DNA of 64,000 nt, from assembly GCA_009760885.1 (NCBI GenBank), contig CM019696.1, positions 47,020,517 through 47,084,516 of the forward strand, written 5' to 3'. The translations under genes were made by a program, and so were the position numbers. The notes beneath the pieces were generated by a model, which saw nothing but the letters and a program-made list of their open reading frames with translations, was not told the origin of the DNA and ran no database searches. This document shows, piece after piece, positions 33,607 to 44,339 of this stretch. This stretch comes from Achatina immaculata. Taxonomy: Eukaryota > Mollusca > Gastropoda > Stylommatophora > Achatinidae. Numbering within the stretch: the stretch's first letter is position 1; every line of letters begins with the position of its first letter.

Positions 33607-34139
33607 AGTAGATTTGGAAGCCGGTGCCTACTCTCTTCCCCCCCCCCCCCCAAATCGTACAAATTTGCCATTCTTCTCTCATCCACTGAGGGCCCTTCCC
33701 TAAGACAGGAGAAGCCCCTCGGGTGAGTGCACCGACCGGACCACCTCTCTCGTTCGCCCTGGTTACATCCAAACTATTCCACAAACTACTTCAGTCTACG
33801 AGTTATTGTCCCCCCCCCCCCCAAAAAAAAGAAGAAAAACCCATTAATTTTGCTACATTAATTTTGCTACATATTTCCCTACAAACAATAATCTCCTTCT
33901 TAGATTATTTATCTTTGTTTATTTAATTGGGAATGGTTATGGCAAACCTTGAAACCAGGAGATCCACACAAAAAAGTACATACAAAATCACTTAAAATAA
34001 AACTTAACGAATGGGCTGGATCTCCCGACTTTAAGTGTTACTTTATTTGTTCTGGTACTTCGGTTGCTTTTTGTTGTTGTTGTTGTTGTTATTGTCTTCA
34101 AGAAAGATACGGTTTTGTCTCGTTTTGTGTCGATCTGTA
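33607..34139. other. Unannotated spacer
   Basis: Contains C runs at about 33640 and 33811 and a short TTG run near 34075. No gene. Confidence 0.4.
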
Positions 34140-34535
34140 TGCTTGTGTCTCTGTCTTGCACCTACCTAAGTGTGTATAAGTCTTGTATCCACCTAGTTGT
34201 GTATCTTTCCTGTATCCATCCATCTGCGTGTGTCTCCGTTTTGTATCCATCTACTTGTCTCTTGTCTTGTATCCGTCTACTCGTCTGTCTTGTATCCATC
34301 TATTTGCCTCTTTCTTGGTCCTCTGTTTGCCTCCGTCTTGTATCCATCTGTTTGTCTCTTTCTTGACCCATCTGTTTGCCTCTGTCTTGTATCCATGTAT
34401 CTGTCTGTCTTGTATCCATCTACTTGTCTCTGTCTTGTATTCGTCTATTTGCCTCTGTCTTATATCCATCTACTCGTCTGTCTTGTATCCATCTATTTGT
34501 CTGTCTTGTATCCATCTGCTTGTATAGTTTCCTAC
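34140..34535. repeat. Degenerate minisatellite, ~24-28 bp unit
   Basis: Units of the type GTCTTGTATCCATCTACTTG with variable CTGTC or TCTGT spacers, about 15 copies. Confidence 0.85.
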
Positions 34536-34670
34536 ATGTCTCTCTCTTACTCCGTTTACATGCCTCTCTGTCTGTCTATCTATCTCTCTTGCTCTCTCTC
34601 TCTCTGTCCTGCCTCTCTGTCTGTCTTATATATCTCTCTCTCTCTCTCTCTCTCTGTCCTGCCTCTATCC
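34536..34670. repeat. TC/TCTG simple-repeat tract
   Basis: Pyrimidine tract that continues from the preceding minisatellite. Confidence 0.85.
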
Positions 34671-35040
34671 TCCCGTGTTCCTTGTTCTTACCGGTCCGTC
34701 TACGTTCATTCTTCTCCAACCCGTTTACCTGAGTGTAAACCGCCCATCCGTTTTCATCGATCCCTGTGTAATGACTACAGAGTGCTGAAGCACCCACCGT
34801 TAACCACGTAGTCCGTGCAACAAATAACCAGCCTTGAACTTTTCATTTGCTTTTGCTGGCTAGTCGTTTATATCTGTTCCTTCAATCGTTAGTTCCTCTT
34901 TATCTGTTAATGATATATTTGTAGCGCTTTCTTTTCATTAACCCCTTTGTGAACCCCATCTTAATCATGCATGGATTCTATTCTTTTTTGAGAGGGGAGG
35001 GAGAGAGAACACACCTGTCCTTACTTTGACATACTTAATG
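34671..35040. other. Unannotated spacer
   Basis: Nothing recognised. Confidence 0.4.
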
Positions 35041-35706
35041 TCCGATTTACAGATACCTTCACATACCTGGGCAGCAAACTAACATCAGATCGAGGAACAC
35101 ATAAAGAGTAGAATAAATAAAGCTATAACAACTTTCATTAATCTTAGAAGTATCTAGAAGTCCCTCTCAGCACAGTACTAGAACCAAAATACAACTGTAC
35201 CACAGCTGTGTGTTATCCATACTCCTCTATGGACCAGAATGATGGAGAACAACGAAAAGGAAATCGGCAAATTATCCTCATTCCACACAGCCTGTCTCAT
35301 GTTTTAAATATTTACTGACCGCAGGCAATAAATAATAGAGGCCTACTTGTCCAATGTGAACCAGAAGATATGCACGCCATAATATGCATACAACAGCTGG
35401 AAATGGATCGGTCATGTGCTCTAAAGAGACCGCAGAATGATCACTAAAACAGCCATGAGATGAACACCCGAGGGGAACAAAGAGAGAGGAAGACCCAAGG
35501 CTACCTGGCGGAGAAATGTAGATGCAGAAATGGGTGGCATCCAGGACAGCTGGGGCACAGTACAAAAACTGGCCGCAGACCGTGAGATGTGGAGAGAATT
35601 TGTTGCTGCCATACAAGACGCCACAGCCAGTACTGGGCGGTGACTGCTTACCCCATCGCCGACCATGGATGGATGGATGGATGGATGGATAGATGGATGG
35701 ATGGAT
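35041..35706 (+). mobile_element. LINE family G, 5'-truncated, with (GGAT)n tail
   Basis: The plus strand reads DTFTYLGSKLTSDRGTHKE, then, through several stops and frame changes, WKWIGHVL and ERGRPKATWRRNVDAEMGGI, with QDSWGTVQKLAADREMWREF and VAAIQDATA-STGR-stop. These are post-RT motifs of endonuclease-type LINEs (YLGS...GHVLR...GRPKxTWRR...DRxxWR). It stops at a GGAT microsatellite (35665-35706). Confidence 0.8.
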
Positions 35707-36104
35707 GTTCAAGGTACAGAATTCTCGTTTTGAAAGCACACACTCACCGATATTCCAGAGGTAGATTCTGTAGCATTGCCGTTACTATGCCTGGCTTTCA
35801 TTTTTTTTAAAACGTTTACTCCACTGTTACCTGTCAGCTACTGATCACTTAAACACTGCCTTCGCATGCGTTGGTAGTACTTTTAAATTTCTCAAGATTT
35901 CTACAGAGAACATCCTGCATGATGTCTTTCTGTTATTTTTTTTAGCCGAATATTAGTTGCAGATAAGAAGCTGAGAAGTCTGTTTGCTCGATCAAGCTTT
36001 AAGAAGAACAGATTTTTCTCTTTCGCGACATGCCTCGTAAAAGAAAAAAAACAAACAAAGAAACAAGTTTTAATTTCTAGAACTTTATCTCAAAAGAATT
36101 AGCC
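35707..36104. other. Unannotated spacer
   Basis: Nothing recognised. Confidence 0.4.
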
Positions 36105-36375
36105 GCTCACTTTACTAATCTGGTGGTACCGGGTTCAAACCCCAGAAGTAGGGATTTTTTCTGGTACATACCAACCCCCCCCCCCCCCCCCCCCCCCGGG
36201 GTCCATCCAGCCTAAAAAAAAATGGGTACCAGAGAAACATCCGAAGTTACATGCAAGCAGGCACGATGCTGCTCACATTACACTTTCACGTGCTGGAGGT
36301 CCTAGAAATACGGCCTAATACCGTATCACCAATAAGCCTTAATGGCATGGAAACGGGAATGTTACCTTTTTACCT
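36105..36375 (+). mobile_element. tRNA-derived SINE with internal C23 run
   Basis: The box B-like GGTACCGGGTTCAAACCCC lies at about 36126-36144 with a plausible but weak box A upstream. The body contains a run of about 23 C (36175-36197) followed by GGGG, then AAAAATGGGTACCAGAGAAAC, a part resembling SINE bodies elsewhere in the window. Confidence 0.55.
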
Positions 36376-37340
36376 TATCTCAAAAGATAAATTTTAGTTC
36401 TTTGCTTCTACTCGCGATCTGCAAATCAAGTTTTACAAAAAGAAAACATCGCCTTTTAAATAAGAATCAAATTTAAGAAATTTGCTTCTTTAAATAGGAA
36501 AATATAATTGCTGATAGAATTTTAAATATAATTATGCTATAAGGAAATATAACTTTTCTCTTTTTAAGATGAACGAGCTTAGATTCTAAACTGGATATTC
36601 TAGACTCCATTTAAGAATACACAAGGGAATTATTTCCACAATATTTCTTAACTGTTTCTTTTTTCTTTTTTTTTCTTTCAAGTGAAGACCAAGTAGCATA
36701 ATCCAGTTTGTTTACAATTAAATGTGCTTATTTTGCTTCGCTTATAAATTAGTTTTAACTTTCAGCGTATGAAATTTATAAAAGTTGATTTAATACATGA
36801 AATTATTGCTAAACCTAATGGAAGATTTTATTCCTGTTAATACTTAGTTATAAGATTTTTTTTTTATTTTTAGATGTTTCTCTAAGAGTCCTGCGACCCG
36901 GCAATGCGTCATAAATCTGGTTTATTTAAGAAATATTTGACATAGGATAGCTAATGGATAAAGTAAATGTCAACGTACATCCTTTCTGCTAACGAAATAT
37001 CATCATTTTGTTTCGTTATTCCGGTCAATTTTAAAAAAAAAAAAAGAAAGGAAGAATTTTTGTATGATTTACTCATTATACAACTCGATATGGCATAGCT
37101 CAGTTGCAGGATTATGAAGAGGCTTGAAATTAACGTTAATTGGAATAATCGTTCTCGATTTGCCTCGTAATGTAATAACAAGATACGGGACAGGAGAAAT
37201 GTTTTTTCTATGATCCCTGATAATTTAGGTCCTGTTTGCCACCCAAGGCGAAACTACGAAAGTTGTAAGAGGAAAAGACCGTCTACTGTAGAACTCTTCT
37301 TGGTTTACTTAACAGATTGTTTTGATTAGTTCGATGATGA
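36376..37340. other. Unannotated AT-rich region
   Basis: Nearly 1 kb of AT-rich sequence with T runs. No gene, transposon end or tandem repeat was recognised. Confidence 0.45.
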
Positions 37341-37532
<192 letters not shown>

Positions 37533-38039
37533 GAACTTTTAAGTGCCCAATGCAGTTTCGCGTTTTTATTCCACAAACCCCTGTCTTTTTATGCCTTCTT
37601 TTTCGCTCTTACACCCAGGTGAGCCCTCTGTTGTTCAACATTCACTCTGTTCTTCTCCACGTTTTCTCTGGTCTACCCCTACTTCTTTTTCCCTGAGGTG
37701 TCCGTCTCAGCGCTTATTCTATTACAGAGTCCACCAGTCGTCCGAAGCTCATGCCTGAATCATCGCTAACGTCCTTCTTCGATAATCAAAGCCAGTGGCT
37801 TCATCTGCATTTCTGCCAGCAGCAAGGTGATACTTCATGTGTTATGTGGCCAAAATATTCGCCTAATCCTAGGTAAACTTTTAGCCTGGAATTAGTTCAG
37901 ATTGTTTTCTATAGTTTTGGTGGTTTTCCAGCATTCACTTCCGTGGAGTTATCACACTCAGAACATCACTCTTGAATATCCTCATTGTTGTTTTCCTGCC
38001 CAGCTTTTAGTATTTCTGTATATTTGTTCAGGATTGCGA

Positions 38040-38620
38040 AAGCCGTGTTTGTTCTAGTTAACCTTTTGTTGATGTCCTCTTCGTTGCCTCTGTCTGTTGT
38101 TGATATCCTCTTCGTTGCCTCTGTCTGTTGTTGATGTCCTCTTCGTTGACTCTGTCTATTGTTGATGTCCTCTTCGTTGCCTCTGTCTATTGTTGATGTC
38201 CTCTTCGTTGCCTCTGTCTATTGTTGATGTACTCTTCGTTGCCTCTGTCTATTGTTGATGTCCTCTTCGTTGCCTCTGTCTATTGTTGATGTACACTTCG
38301 TTGCCTCTGTCTATTGTTGATGTCCTCTTCGTTGCCTCTGTCTATTGTTGATGTCCTCTTCGTTGCCTCTGTCTATTGTTGATGTACACTTCGTTGCCTC
38401 TGTCTATTGTTGATGACCTCTTCGTTGCCTCTGTCTATTGTTGATGTCCTCTTCGTTGCCTCTGTCTATTGTTGATGTCCTCTTCGTTGCCTCTGTCTAT
38501 TGTTGATGTACACTTCGTTGCCTCTGTCTGTTGTTGACGTCCTCTTCGTTGCCTCTGTCTGTTGTTGATGTCCTCTTCGTTGCCTTTGCCTGTTATTGAT
38601 GTCCTCTTCGTTGCCTCTGT
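38040..38620. repeat. 31-bp minisatellite derived from LINE coding sequence, about 18 copies
   Basis: The unit is TTGATGTCCTCTTCGTTGCC + TCTGTCTATTG. On the minus strand it encodes GNEEDINNRQ in one frame. This is the position where LINE B proteins normally read (G)GTxEDIxxR, and the flanking sequence on both sides is LINE B. Because 31 is not a multiple of three, the frame rotates from unit to unit. Variants CTACAC/CTCTTC and CTATTG/CTGTTG are distributed through the array. Confidence 0.9.
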
Positions 38621-38628
38621 CTGTTGTT

Positions 38629-38847
38629 CAAGAACTGAAAGTGCCCAGCGCAAACGCACAATGCGAAAAGCCAAGGCAGCACAAGCACCCACAACTAAAT
38701 CTTGGCATATATGTTCCGTGTGTGGCAAAACTTTTAAAGCTCGTACAGGGCTAGTTGGTCACGCACGGACACACTTCACCCTATTTAGACCAAGATGAAG
38801 CCGTGGTCATCATCGAAGACGACGGACGAACAACAACAACAACAACA
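38629..38847 (+). mobile_element. LINE family D, 3' end with C2H2 finger and (AAC)n tail, 9-bp target duplication
   Basis: TCTGTTGTT occurs at 38620-38628 and 38848-38856. The insert encodes KAAQAPTTKSWHICSVCGKT, FKARTGLVGHARTH and FTLFRPR-stop. That is a single C-x2-C...H-x3-H zinc finger, as found at the C-terminus of several invertebrate endonuclease-type LINEs. The tail is (ACA)n. It is inserted antisense inside LINE B at the edge of the 31-bp minisatellite. Confidence 0.82.
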
Positions 38848-39030
38848 TCTGTTGTTGCTCACACTTTGTTTCCTTAACTTTTGTCTTTCCTACATTGATC
38901 TTTAGTCCCATTTTATCAGCAGTACTGGGTTAGCTTATTTCTTTTGTCTTGCATGTCCCACTGACAGCAGGCAAATGTGGTCAGCAAAGTCAAGCTCCTC
39001 CAGTACTGTATCGAGGATGATTAAATACAT

Positions 39031-39589
39031 CGACCGTCTTCTTTTTTTTTTATTAATGACAGGGGAAAAAGTGTGATATATTTTATGTTATGATAAGGCT
39101 GGACTCACGATGATTGTCCGAGCATTCTAGATGTCTCTATACGTCCTCCATGCTGTTAGTTTGTATATCCTTCTGTTAGTATACCAGCAACTGGTGACAT
39201 GTCCCATCTGTTAATATATAAGAGATATGACAATTGTGGTAAAACTGGTTCTTGTAACGAATATAGATGTTTCGGGTTTTACAGAAAGATATAAATACTG
39301 AGACATAGCAGAAAGCAAGATGACCACATATAAACCAAGAACATACAACAATCCAATATTTCGGAAAAAGCCGATAGATTACATAAAAAAAAACAACATA
39401 AAACACGACAAATAGATAAAAAAAATTTAGACTTACCTTTTTTTTTTTGGTCCCCTCCTAGTATAAATGCGGGCACAAAATGCGCCCTAACGGAAGTAGG
39501 AGAGTACGAAGTGAAAGTCAGCACTCCAATCCTTTATGTTCATTACCACAAATAGTCCATCTATATTCATCTTTGTCCCCGACTTACCC
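39031..39589. other. Unannotated spacer
   Basis: No gene recognised. Its right end merges into pyrimidine repeats. Confidence 0.4.
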
Positions 39590-40105
39590 TCTCTCTCTCC
39601 TCTCTCTCTTTCTCTGTCTCTCTCGTCCTCTGTCTCTCTCTCGTCCTCTGTCTCTCTCTCTCGTCCTCTGTCTCTCTCTCTCGTCCTCTGTCTCTCTCTC
39701 TCGTCCTCTGTCTCTCTCTCTCGTCCTCTGTCTCTCTCTCGTCCTCTGTCTCTCGTCCTCTCTCTCTCGTCCTCTATCTCTCTCTCTCGTCCTCTGTCTC
39801 TCTCTCGTCCTCTCTCGTCCTCTCTCTCGTCCTCTGTCTCTCTCTCGTCCTCTGTCTCTCTCTCGTCCTCTGTCTCTCTCTCGTCCTCTCTCTCTCGTCC
39901 TCTGTCTCTCTCTCGTCCTCTGTCTCTCTCTCTCGTCCTCTGTCTCTCTCTCTCGTCCTCTGTCTCTCTCTCGTCCTCTGTCTCTCTCTCGTCCTCTGTC
40001 TCTCTCTCGTCCTCTGTCTCTCTCTCGTCCTCTGTCTCTCTCTCGTCCTCTGTCTCTCTCTCTCCTCTCTCTCTCTCGTCCTCTCTCTCTCTCTCTCCTT
40101 GCAGT
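39590..40105. repeat. CTCTCTCGTCCTCTGT minisatellite
   Basis: Units of 14-22 bp, with core TCTCGTCCTCTGTCTCTC, vary in the number of TC dinucleotides. Several very long frames on both strands (RPLSLS; RERDRGRERD) are repeat translations. Confidence 0.95.
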
Positions 40106-40310
40106 ACTCCAATTGCAGAGACTCATTACCACACCAGTCTGTCCACCTTCATCTTTCTCCCTGACTTACCCTCCCTCTGTCTCTTTCTGTGCCTCTCTCT
40201 CTCTCTGTGTCTCTCTATGTGTCTCTCTCTCCTTTCGGCACTCCACGCTTTGAGGCTCATTGCCACAAATACAATTTGTCCACATTCATCTTTGTCCCTG
40301 GTTTACTCTC
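40106..40310. other. Pyrimidine-rich spacer
   Basis: Contains two loosely similar blocks (CATTACCACACCAGTCTGTC and CATTGCCACAAATACAATTTGTC). They suggest a degenerate repeat with a period of about 130-140 bp. Confidence 0.4.
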
Positions 40311-40317
40311 TTGGTGT

Positions 40318-40430
40318 GGGAAGCATGAAAGATGGAATAATAAGGGCCAGAATGTAAGACGAGCCTGCACGCCCAATTCTTCACCCTTTTAAAATACAGA
40401 TCATTCATTCATTCACACACACTCTCTCTC
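40318..40430 (+). mobile_element. LINE family C, 3'UTR fragment
   Basis: ATGAAAGATGGAATAATAAG, then GCACGCCCAATTCTTCACCC and AAATACAG, matches the other LINE C 3' ends. The tail is (ATTC)3, then AC and TC runs. Confidence 0.7.
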
Positions 40431-40639
40431 TCCGCTTGTTTACTCACAGTTCTCTTATTTCTTCCTTCACGTTCTCTCTCTCCATCTTTTCCTCACATAC
40501 TTTGCTCTATAAAAATCCTGTGCGAAATGCAGCAAGAAAATTTTCGAAAACATTTTCCCGTACGATGCTAAGTCGTGTTGCACGGTCTCAAAAAATGGCA
40601 GAACTATCCGCAGTTAAGGGATATATAGTTGTCGCTTAA

Positions 40640-40675
40640 ATTATGTCACGAAGGCTTCTTGCCGAAATATTGAAC
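40640..40675 (+). other. Penelope-like 3' end motif (possible decayed hammerhead)
   Basis: GTCACGAAGGCTTCTTGCCG followed by AAATATT has a GGC-loop-GCC stem followed by GAAA, as in the element copies at 4935 and 23255. The CTGATGA box is degenerate. Confidence 0.4.
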
Positions 40676-41775
40676 ATTCCTGCCTAGGTCTGTACACGAG
40701 AACTTATGCAAACCACTTACTTTGAAATCACACCATGCACCAGCACTGAAGTCTGTGGGGGCATCTGCTTAGTTGTGTCCACTCCACCAAGTAAGAAGCC
40801 ACCATAGAGGCTCCACTATCCTCGGCCCACTGTGGTTCCACATCAGGGATTCTTAATCTTCTCTTTATGCAGAATATAGACCTCTAGTGGATTTTCCAGT
40901 ATGCTCCCAAACTTGCTTCTCATGACTGTTGACGGTATCATCATTATTGACAGTACTCCTTTAAATGACGTCATTAGCTGCGGTTAAGACATTGCCCGAT
41001 TTAGCGATCAGCGACCTATAGATGATATGCCAGTGTCCGGGCAGGCGGACTACAGCTGACCAAGACCCTACCAATCTCTCCGTTTGTCTGGATAACAGGA
41101 CAGGGATCGCCCATATTACACATGGTGGTGGAGTCTGTTAAAGAAATACTGCATGCTCCATGATTTTCGGCTCAACTCAGTGACTGAAAAAATGGCCATC
41201 ATAACCCACTCTCAGTCCGACACCAAGTTGTGCCTCAACATCTTCACCGCATCGGCTGAAAAAGAACACCAGTTCGTCAGTTCCAGTGAGAAGAAGAAGA
41301 AGAAGAAGAAATAAAGTTCTAAATCTAACAAAAATGTCTCGGAGACCAACACTGTTCAGAGATCGAGTCCCATACCGCAGTCATTGGGCTCCCATAACCC
41401 CAAGATATATGAATACCCCCATTTAAGATCCCCTGTTCTAGATGGTCTGCAAATCCAGTCAAATTATTATCACCTTCTTTGGCTTCACGCATTGTAAACC
41501 AATCATCCGCCTTGAACCTGACTTTAACATTTCAAGAATGTCACTCATTCCATTCTATTCTTGTTCTTTACTTCCAGTAATAATTCTGGCGCGAACAATG
41601 TCACGTGAATAACAAGTTCAGTGAATTCAAGTCACGTCAGTTTCAGATTTCTAATCTATTATCGCCCCGTCAAGTCACGGAGCCAAATTTGAATGAGATG
41701 GCAGAAGAAATTTCACTTCAGTTCATTTGTTGTTTTTATAAGTGGATTTTGTTAACGTTGGCCTTGGTTTTGTTC
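40676..41775. other. Unannotated region
   Basis: No gene recognised. A short (AAG)n run lies at 41290-41311 and could be a LINE tail, but the sequence before it was not identified. Confidence 0.4.
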
Positions 41776-41861
41776 TGTCCGTCCGTCCGTCCGTCCATCC
41801 ATCCCTCCGTCTGTCTGTCTGTCTTTCTGTCTGTCAGTCTGCCTGCCTGTCTGTCTGTCTA

Positions 41862-41905
<44 letters not shown>
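41776..41905. repeat. (GTCC)n / (GTCT)n microsatellite
   Basis: GTCC then GTCT tetranucleotides, immediately upstream of a LINE C copy. Confidence 0.95.
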
Positions 41906-42335
41906 ACCCAAAGTTTAAACAACGCTTAAGCAGTATTCTTCTTCTTCTAAAAACCTGGACTTGATCTGCTTAAGAAAACCCTGCTTACTCTGCTGCTCAC
42001 CTTTGGAATTCCCTCCCATGTAACTTTTAAAAAATATATAAGCTACGTTCATTTGTACAAGTACAAACATGTTCAACAAATATTGGAAGTCCATTACATG
42101 TTCCTATGATTCAAAAACTTTCTCCCATATACAAGTATGTTATTTCCTGCGTTCAGAGCTTGTGGGCGAGTGTGAAACATGACCATTTTGTTGTTTCAGT
42201 TAAGTTTACTTCCTGTATTGAGAGTTTGTGGGGGCGGGGGTGAAACATAACAGTTTTGTTACGTTTGTTAAACCTATAATAGATTTGTACTGACTAATGT
42301 AGACAATCTGGAACAGAATGAACAGTATGATATAA
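41906..42335 (+). mobile_element. LINE family C, C-terminus and 3'UTR, interrupted copy
   Basis: Matches 30600-31050: ACCTGGACTTGATCTGCTTA, CTGCTGCTCACCTTTGGAAT and TCCCTCCCAT, with the protein tail KNLDLICLRKPCLLCCSPLE out of frame. Its last part resumes at about 42812-42875 (AGATAAATAGCAAAAGGTCA, then CACCTTTTTAAAATAC), after a LINE A insertion. Confidence 0.7.
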
Positions 42336-42765
42336 ATATCTTATATCTTATCTGATATTTTCCTTAGGCATTTGTTTTCAAAAGAGTCTAATTTCTTGTC
42401 TGTTTCTTTAGTTGTTTTCCAGCTTTCGCATGCATTTGAATTGAATAGCCTTAACTTGGTTTTTTTTTTGCTTATAACTTTTGAATCCCATATGTTCTCA
42501 AGATTCTTGAAGATCGATGCTGCCATTAGCAATTCTGATTCTAATTTCCTTTCTAGTGTCACCATCCTGGTCTATGTAGCTGCCAAGGTATGCAAATTGA
42601 TTGATTTCTTCAATATCTGTCCCTTCTATGTGTATTTTTCCATTTTGATTAAGGGGGATTTTCATTATTTCTGTTTTGTCCTTGTTAATTTCAAGTCCTA
42701 TTTTGCTAGCCAGTGAAGACGGGCTATCTGTTTTTTCTTGCATGGGGTTCACATTGTTACTGATA
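42336..42765 (-). mobile_element. LINE family A, internally deleted, inside LINE C
   Basis: The minus strand reads LEINKDKTEIMKIPLNQNGK, IHIEGTDIEEINQFAYLGSY and IDQDGDTRKE, then ACESWKTTKETDKKLDSFEN and KCLRKIS. It then joins directly to the ATAAGATATAAGATA 3' tail. Compared with 29367-30009, about 330 bp of C-terminal coding sequence between KCLRKI and the tail are missing. Confidence 0.85.
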
Positions 42766-43098
42766 AGAGTTATGTCATAAGTTATAAGATAATAGTTATG
42801 TCATGTGAGATAAATAGCAAAAGGTCATATCGATCTGCATGTCCAGTACGTCACCTTTTTAAAATACCCTTTCGTTCTTCCCAACACCGCAGACAGTTTA
42901 GACCAGTGGTTCCTAGTTAGTGACCCACAGATCCCCTGGGGAAGGAGTGGGGTCCTCGAAACCTGCCGTGGGAGGTCCATGACAAAAAACCCAAGGGTCT
43001 TTTAACTCAGAGATTACTTCCCTGCAGCAAATTCTGAAAACTCAAGGACAAGGAATCATTCTTCATGTGGTGATGCTGTACAGGTACCCAGTGTCTCC

Positions 43099-43362
43099 AT
43101 GGAAGAGCAAGATGAAGTTGTTGACATATCTTGCGATGGTTCATTGAAAATAATTTTCAAAGAATGCAGACTGGACCAATTCTGGATTGGTGCGATAACG
43201 CTGACGCATGGTGTAACCTCCGTATACCTCTGTGAACAAACGTTTTCGACATATTTTTACACGAAGAACAAGCACATGAACTGGTTTTATGTTGATCCAG
43301 GTTTGAGATTAAGAATAGGAAATATTGTGGAAGCGATTGTTCGGAATAAAAAAAAGGCATGA
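43099..43362 (+). pseudogene. hAT transposase C-terminal fragment
   Basis: The 87-residue frame includes CRLDQFWIGAITLTHGVTSV, YLCEQTFSTYFYTKNKHMNW and DPGLRLRIGNI. It corresponds to the C-terminal dimerisation region of hAT (ZBED/SCAND3-like) transposases, in which LxxFW...TYxCExxFSxxxxxKxxxRxxL...LRxxLSxI is typical. Only this end of the protein survives, and the position within the hAT ends is consistent. Confidence 0.8.
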
Positions 43363-43632
43363 TTTCTCTCACCATATTTAGGTTGTTTAGCTGTCACATA
43401 TTTCATATTCTGTTCATTTGTCAGAACAAGTAGGGATGCTAATTGCTGTCTATTTTTTGTTCTTAACTACATTGTCATTTTGAAAATTCACCAATTTTGT
43501 CCTGTGTTTTATAGTGTGGCGTTTACTCATTAAAGGTTATCCACATTTTCTGAAGAAAAAAAATTATTTGTATTTAAAGCTCATAGCTACCACATAAATA
43601 CGAAACTTTTCCAAAGTATGGGAATTTTAAAA

Positions 43633-44235
43633 CAGCAGGGGGTCGATGGCCTTAATCTTGACACAGCAGATGGTCCATGGCCTTCATCTTGAAATAGCAG
43701 AGGGTCCATGGCCTTAATCTTGAAATAGCAAGAGGTCCGTGGCCTTAATCTTGAAATAGCAGAGGGTCCATGGCCTTAATCTTGAAACAGCAAGAGGTAC
43801 GTGGCCTTAATCTTTAAATAGCAGAGGGTCCATGGCCTTAATCTTGAAATAGCAGAGGGTCCATGGCCTGAATTTTGAAACAGCAAGAGGTCCTTCGCCT
43901 GAATTTTGAAACAGAAAGAGGTCTGTAGCCTTAATCTTGAAACAGCAGAGGGTCCGTGGCCTTAATCTTGAAATAGCAGAGGGTCCATGGCCTGAATTTT
44001 GAAACAGCAAGAGGTCCTTCGCCTGAATTTTGAAACAGAAAGAGGTCTGTAGCCTTAATCTTGAAACAGCAGAGGGTCCGTGGCCTTAAACTTGAAATAG
44101 CAGAGCGTCCGTGGTCTTAATCTTGAAATAGCAGAGGGTCCTTGGGCTTAATCTTGAAATAGAAGAGGATCCATGGCCTGAATTTTGAAGCAGCATGGGG
44201 TCCGTGGCCGGAATCTTGAAACAACAAGGGGTCCC
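43633..44235. repeat. 31-bp minisatellite inside the hAT element, about 19 copies
   Basis: The unit is AGCAGAGGGTCCATGGCCTT + AATCTTGAAAT. A four-unit block (124 bp) starting CCATGGCCTGAATTTTGAAA at 43861 is repeated at 43985, so there is higher-order duplication. The last unit runs into the hAT right end. Confidence 0.93.
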
Positions 44236-44339
44236 CGGACATTTGTCGTTTGGGAACCACTGGTTTAGACAGTACACCCCGCCGCACACGTCTCCCTGGT
44301 AGATTTCCAGCCTGCTCTTGTTTGCTATTTTCAACTACC

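Larger units (their letters stand above)
37535..39030 (-). mobile_element. LINE family B, RT core to 3' end, with internal minisatellite and nested LINE
   Basis: From 39025 downward the minus strand reads LEELDFADHICLLSVGHARQ (RT motif C, with FADH in place of YADD) and WD.RSM.ERQ. It is interrupted by the nested insertion at 38629-38847. After the 31-bp minisatellite it resumes as NEEDINKRLTRTNTAFAILN and KYTEILK, then a decayed VLL...CWKTTKTIENNL region. It finishes in the GGCACTTAAAAGTTC-like family B end at 37538-37552. Confidence 0.8.
42904..44262 (+). mobile_element. hAT-superfamily DNA transposon, 1359 bp
   Basis: The left end begins CAGTGGTTCCTAGTTAG. The right end is CGTTTGGGAACCACTG, whose reverse complement starts CAGTGGTTCCCAAACG. 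Both sides are flanked by the 8-bp duplication GTTTAGAC (42896-42903 and 44263-44270), the size expected for hAT. Inside are a transposase C-terminal fragment and a 31-bp minisatellite. The N-terminal and catalytic core regions are missing, so it is an internally deleted copy. Confidence 0.95.

Noticed and set aside
39480..40357. RPLSLS and RERDRGRERD proteins, the latter like an RS/RE-domain splicing factor
   Set aside because: Simple-repeat translation on both strands; no RNA-binding domain beside it.
43099..43362. Host gene with a domesticated hAT domain
   Set aside because: The fragment lies between intact hAT ends with an 8-bp duplication and lacks the rest of the transposase, so it is transposon remnant.
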